The notes beneath the pieces were generated by a model. The model did no database searches. It was not told the origin of the DNA and was given only the letters and a program-made list of their open reading frames with translations. This document shows, piece after piece, positions 19,140 through 22,556 of a DNA stretch of 22,556 bases. A program made the position numbers and the translations under genes. This stretch comes from Pigoraptor vietnamica (taxonomy: Eukaryota; Opisthokonta; Filasterea), in NCBI GenBank assembly GCA_943704525.1, contig CALSCQ010002710.1, positions 1 to 22,556 of the forward strand, in the 5' to 3' direction. Position 1 is the first letter of the stretch. Every line of letters begins with the position of its first letter.

Positions 19140-19889
19140 TGCGGGAGTGCCTGTAACACAGAAAAAATGGTGCGCAGTGCGAAAATCTTACGCTCGCATG
19201 ATAGGTTTCGCTCTAGTGTTTAGCAGGAGTACTCCTAGAACGTGCGTGCGAGATGGTGGAGTGGTGGGTGTGGAAAGACAACGTCTGCGTAGGCGCGAAT
19301 TCGTGCGAACGTGGGTGAAGTGCGGCCATTTGCCGACGGTGTCCTGCCCTACTTGGAAGCTCAAGTCCGTCGGCTCGAGCACGTTGGTGACACTTGGCTA
19401 CGTTGCGCACATCCATTTCGCGACATCGAGTTCTTCACGCGTCGTTTCTAGCGCACTGTGTGACAGGATCTCCGCGGGTGGCATGACATTTGCGAGGGTT
19501 TCTTGGGGGGCAGCCTCTCTATGCCGACCGTACCTCTACCGGCGACTTCTGCGTGTCCACCCAACAAGCCTAGTGATTGTACACGCCAAAATGTGCAGGG
19601 GGGTTGCACGCACTCCACGGCGCGTGAATGTGAGCTGTTACCGATGTTTTTATGCGTGGCTTTCTGTAGGCAATTTCTTGACATGCGAGAGCGTCCGCAG
19701 CGCAAGCAAACGGACACACTCCACGCACGCACTTAAAGTAAACGGACACACTCCACGCTCGCACTTTAAGCAAACGGGCACACTCCACGCACGCACTTCA
19801 AGTAAACGGACACACTCCACGCACGCACTTGCATTCATTGCATTCACACCAGCACTGTGCGTCCAAGCAGTGCACAGACCAAGCGCCCT
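19140..19889. other. 750-bp convergent intergenic region
   Basis: The region lies between the TMEM208 stop and the F-box gene stop. No recognisable exon was found on either strand. The only structured element is the 32-bp tandem array near the right end. Long frames through it code repeated His/Thr-rich peptide and look non-coding. Confidence 0.5.
19708..19835. repeat. Tandem repeat, four copies of a 32-bp unit
   Basis: Units start at AAACGG at 19708, 19740, 19772 and 19804, exactly 32 bp apart. Each reads AAACGGACACACTCCACGC followed by ACGCACTT and a variable A/T/C-rich join. Copies differ by single bases and the fourth decays at its right end. There are no unique spacers. Confidence 0.92.
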
Positions 19890-21767
19890 TCAATGTGCCT
19901 GCACCATCCCCACTGTCATGTGACGGTCAATCCACCACACAAACTCCATCCGCTGCACCTTAAATGCCGCCGTGCGCGCGTCGCTCAGCTGCTGCGCCCG
20001 CTCGGCCGCACCAAGACGATCGAACACCCAGTGGAACACGCGCCATCGCCGAGAGAGGCACGCCGACGCCAGCGATGCGCGCAGTCCCGGAATGTACCCA
20101 TCAATCAGCCGTGCCAGCCGAAGATTCCCCGCGCGCACGGCCACGTCGAGCGTGCGCGTCAGCTCAAACGGCCGCGTGCAAAGGTCAAAGGCGCCGTGCC
20201 GCCGTGCCGCCGCCGAGTCCTTAACGGGCACGATGCGCGCGTTCACGTCAATCATGTAAGACACAATATCCGTGTGCCCCGCAGCGACCGCCAGATCGGC
20301 GAGTGTGCGCGGCGCATTCGTTTGCGCAAATGCAGCCGCGACGTCGACGCACTCGCACAGGCGGCGCAAGAGGGCCACATCGCCTTGCCGCACGGCATCC
20401 TTAAACCACGTGTGAGCAGTAGACAGCGCATATGGGTCGGTATTGACGACGTTGACCGAATAAGGCAACGTGCTCGATAGCGGCCACATAAACTCGACGT
20501 ATTCCGCCGTGAGCGGATATTGGCGAAGCTTAATTGTTGACGACAGCAGCAAATCGATCCCAGTCAACTGGTACCCGCGCGCGTGCATCCATCTCAGCGC
20601 ATCCACAGCGCAGCGCTCGGCGAGGTGCCCCATGGTCCTAACTATGTCGTCGCGCGACGTGCGCTTCAAGGCCACTTCCGCCGACGCATAGTCGTTGTGG
20701 AGAAGGAGCTGCACGAGGGCTTCGAAGTCGCACTTGGCGCCCTCCTTCAGCATGCTGTACACAGCGTCGTGCGCCTTCCCATTCACGCGGGTCCGCCTCA
20801 GGCCGAGCGCACGAAGCCGCTCAATGACCTCCGTATCAACCGCCGCATTCGCGATACGATCACGTGCCCACTGCTGCAAGTCAGCGAGCGCCGTGGGCGC
20901 GTACTTAAAGGCAAGCTCGAGCAGCTCAAGGCCCGCGGTATCGCTGCTTGCCGCCGCATAAAATAAACACGCGGTCAGGCGACTATTGTCAATTGCACGA
21001 CTGCGGCACTCTCGGAAGACGGCGTCGAAAACCTCACGCGACTGGCAACAGTGCCTAAACGACAGCTCCAACAATGGCATGATTGAGTGGCCGTCGACGA
21101 GCGGGAGGAGCCTCGCCACGACGTCCAACTCGCCACGCCGAATGGGACCCACAGCGGCGTGCACGGGCGCGAGCCCAACGAGGTACCCTTGCGCCTCCTC
21201 GAGGAGGAAGACGGTCTGTTCGCGCGTGAGGTTTTCCCACGTCCACTTCCAGCGACTCCTTGCCTTGTCGTAGAGCGAACTGTTGCTGCGGGGGTCCACC
21301 TCCTTGCGGTTGCGCACGAGAAACGCAAACGCGTCCCAATTCCCATGGCCGAGGACGCCATCCAGCGCCGCCAGCGTGCACCGCGACACGCGTCCGTGCT
21401 TGACCTCGTCCTCGTGGAGCAGCTGAATGAGCTCAAAGTGCCCGCTCTTGGCCGCGCGGTCAATGTCCCAGTGGCCGTAGGGGCGGTACTTCGACAGGTC
21501 GCCCACGACGCACTCGTTGACCGTGTCGCGGATGCGGTCCAAAAACCCGCGCAGCGCCGTGCACGTCACGCGGAGGTGGCCGACGTCCGTGAGCGTGAAG
21601 CGGCCAATTTTGACGATGTGCACGAGCACCTCCTCCGAGAGGTCGAGGAGCGGCGAGACGTCGTTATCCGCGAGCGCCGGAGCGCCTGTCTCTGCCGTCT
21701 CTGCCATGGTGTTGTCTGTCGTTGCGACGGCGGTGGGTGTGAGCGGGCTTCCGTCGTTCGAGGTCAT
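19890..21767 (-). CDS. Intronless F-box/ankyrin-repeat-like protein
   Basis: A single open frame of 625 aa from the ATG at 21767 (MTSNDGSPLT). A second in-frame ATG at 21707 (MAETAETG) would also keep the domains. Residues about 39-82 look like an F-box (PLLDLSEEVLVHIVKIGRF, then HLRVTCTALRGFLDR). F-box proteins recruit targets to SCF ubiquitin ligases. Most of the rest consists of diverged ankyrin-type helices: DIDRAAKSGHFELIQLLHED near 105, DAVRQGDVALLRRLCECVD and TLADLAVAAGHTDIVSYMID, DVAVRAGNLRLARLIDGYI near the C-terminus. The last about 40 residues read KVQRMEFVWWIDRHMTV. A TATTTA on the plus strand at 21803-21808 (TAAATA on the sense strand) lies about 40 bp before the start. It is the only gene here without introns. 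Similar F-box/ankyrin families are abundant in giant viruses of amoebae and in some protists; origin is not settled. Confidence 0.75.
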   Translation of the reverse strand: MTSNDGSPLTPTAVATTDNTMAETAETGAPALADNDVSPLLDLSEEVLVHIVKIGRFTLTDVGHLRVTCTALRGFLDRIRDTVNECVVGDLSKYRPYGHWDIDRAAKSGHFELIQLLHEDEVKHGRVSRCTLAALDGVLGHGNWDAFAFLVRNRKEVDPRSNSSLYDKARSRWKWTWENLTREQTVFLLEEAQGYLVGLAPVHAAVGPIRRGELDVVARLLPLVDGHSIMPLLELSFRHCCQSREVFDAVFRECRSRAIDNSRLTACLFYAAASSDTAGLELLELAFKYAPTALADLQQWARDRIANAAVDTEVIERLRALGLRRTRVNGKAHDAVYSMLKEGAKCDFEALVQLLLHNDYASAEVALKRTSRDDIVRTMGHLAERCAVDALRWMHARGYQLTGIDLLLSSTIKLRQYPLTAEYVEFMWPLSSTLPYSVNVVNTDPYALSTAHTWFKDAVRQGDVALLRRLCECVDVAAAFAQTNAPRTLADLAVAAGHTDIVSYMIDVNARIVPVKDSAAARRHGAFDLCTRPFELTRTLDVAVRAGNLRLARLIDGYIPGLRASLASACLSRRWRVFHWVFDRLGAAERAQQLSDARTAAFKVQRMEFVWWIDRHMTVGMVQAH

Positions 21768-21964
21768 GCGGCAATAAAATCGTCGGTGTGTGTTGCCTTG
21801 GGTATTTAGGCCCTTGCCGATAAATGCTACCCCACTCAGATTTACACGATAGGTATAGTCTCTTATCCCGACCACCATCTGCACACACAGAAAACAACAT
21901 TGTCGCTCTCTTTTCCCTCACTTTTAGGCGTGCATTCGCTTGCCGCGTTTGCAATGCCAGAGAG
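21768..21964. promoter_or_regulatory. Divergent promoter between the F-box gene and the terminal gene
   Basis: The 197 bp between opposite start codons carry TATTTA at 21803-21808 (sense TAAATA for the F-box gene). The region is more AT-rich than the flanks. Confidence 0.4.
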
Positions 21965-22377
21965 ATGGCAATGTCTCCCACACGCGCTGACAATCGCCGC
22001 ACTGGGTACGCGTACGCCGTGGGATGTGAGAGATGCGCTCGACACGGCACGACGCCGTCCTTCGCGCCTCGTCGTGTTGTGCGTGCGTGTGCTCGCGCAG
22101 TACTACCAGTGCGTGGAAAGGTGCGACTCGTCTTTCACTTGCTCTGCTCGCGCATACAAAGTCGATGTGGTCAACACCAGGTCTTTGAGCTGTTCCGACA
22201 TCTACGCTCGCACGGGATGTATCGAATGTCGCAATCTGCAGGTGCTGAAGCTGAAGAGTGATTCGGCGGCTGATTGCATATGTGTCGTTTTAGTCTCGAA
22301 GGCATCCCCACGGAGCTTGTCGACGCAATATGCGCCCTGGTTTTCAAGAACACACCAGTGACCGCCAACCTTCTGAG
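21965..22377 (+). CDS. 5' part of an unidentified gene, with a 20-nt microexon (3' end outside the window)
   Basis: I do not recognise the product. A phase-consistent model: exon 1 21965-22025 (MAMSPTRADNRRTGYAYAVG plus one base; GTGAGA donor, 75-nt intron ending CGCGCAG); exon 2 22101-22120, only 20 nt (reads LLPVRGK across the junction); exon 3 22181-22241 (VFELFRHLRSHGMYRMSQSA); exon 4 about 22302-22377 (GIPTELVDAICALVFKNTP, VTANLLR), ending at an AG|GTGCGC donor. The exon 3/4 junction is uncertain: a TTTTAG acceptor at 22288-22293 with a later donor would read DLEGIPTEL but needs a 36-nt intron. The following intron runs into the (GT)n tract at the window end. About 72 codons are visible. 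Confidence 0.5.
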
Positions 22378-22441
22378 GTGCGCATGTGTGTGTGCCTGCG
22401 TATGTGCGTGCGTGCATGTGCGCATGCCTGTGTGCGCATGC

Positions 22442-22556
<115 letters not shown>

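Noticed and set aside
19708-19835. Regularly spaced repeat that could suggest a CRISPR array
   Set aside because: The copies are directly tandem without unique spacers, and the context is eukaryotic.
19890-21884. Upstream extension of the F-box protein to a Met at 21884
   Set aside because: The extra 39 residues cross the likely TATA-like element and AT-rich promoter and would leave only 80 bp to the divergent gene. The ATG at 21767 is preferred, though 21707 is also possible.

Overview
The window is nuclear DNA from a GC-rich, intron-dense unicellular eukaryote. The evidence is short spliceosomal introns (mostly about 60-150 nt, donors mostly GTGCGT/GTGGGT/GTGAGT/GTACGT, acceptors mostly GCAG), strictly eukaryotic nuclear genes, dinucleotide microsatellites inside introns and a CCCTAA-type tract inside one intron. 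I cannot place the lineage from sequence alone. A free-living protist is the best fit, and animals, land plants and bacteria look unlikely. Gene models were built by hand by joining exons whose splice phases agree; seven complete multi-exon models close exactly in frame.

Layout, left to right: (+) 3' part of a RhoGAP gene with a C-terminal Ras-association-like segment (155-2663); (-) 3-beta-HSD/ERG26-like extended SDR (2845-4425); (-) Mediator subunit MED10 (4852-5916); (+) SR splicing factor with one RRM, two zinc knuckles and an RS tail (6138-7285); (-) SWC5/CFDP1 of the SWR1-type remodeller (7832-9169); (+) nuclear poly(A)-binding protein PABPN1 (9523-11005); (-) an unidentified multi-exon gene (about 11838-13059); (-) SPT16, large subunit of FACT (13465-17773); (+) TMEM208/SND2 (18187-19139); (-) an intronless F-box/ankyrin-like gene (19890-21767); (+) the 5' end of an unidentified gene running off the window (21965-22377 and beyond).

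The organisation is compact. Four divergent pairs share short intergenic promoters (MED10/SR protein, SWC5/PABPN1, SPT16/TMEM208, F-box/terminal gene; 197-413 bp), and several promoters carry ACGTCA (CRE/ATF-like) or CACGTG elements. Five genes act in chromatin, transcription or RNA maturation (MED10, SR protein, SWC5, PABPN1, SPT16). These are housekeeping nuclear functions and do not form an operon or a new pathway.

The less ordinary items are the plant-like RS2Z domain architecture of the SR protein, a TMEM208 first coding exon that appears to be only the ATG, a telomere-like tract at the 3' splice region of a RhoGAP intron, a 20-nt microexon in the terminal gene, a single intronless F-box/ankyrin gene among intron-rich neighbours with a 32-bp tandem repeat just beyond its 3' end, and an 832-bp A-rich gap with repeated CTTGAG motifs. 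I found no RNA genes, CRISPR arrays or recognisable transposons, and no convincing wholly new system.
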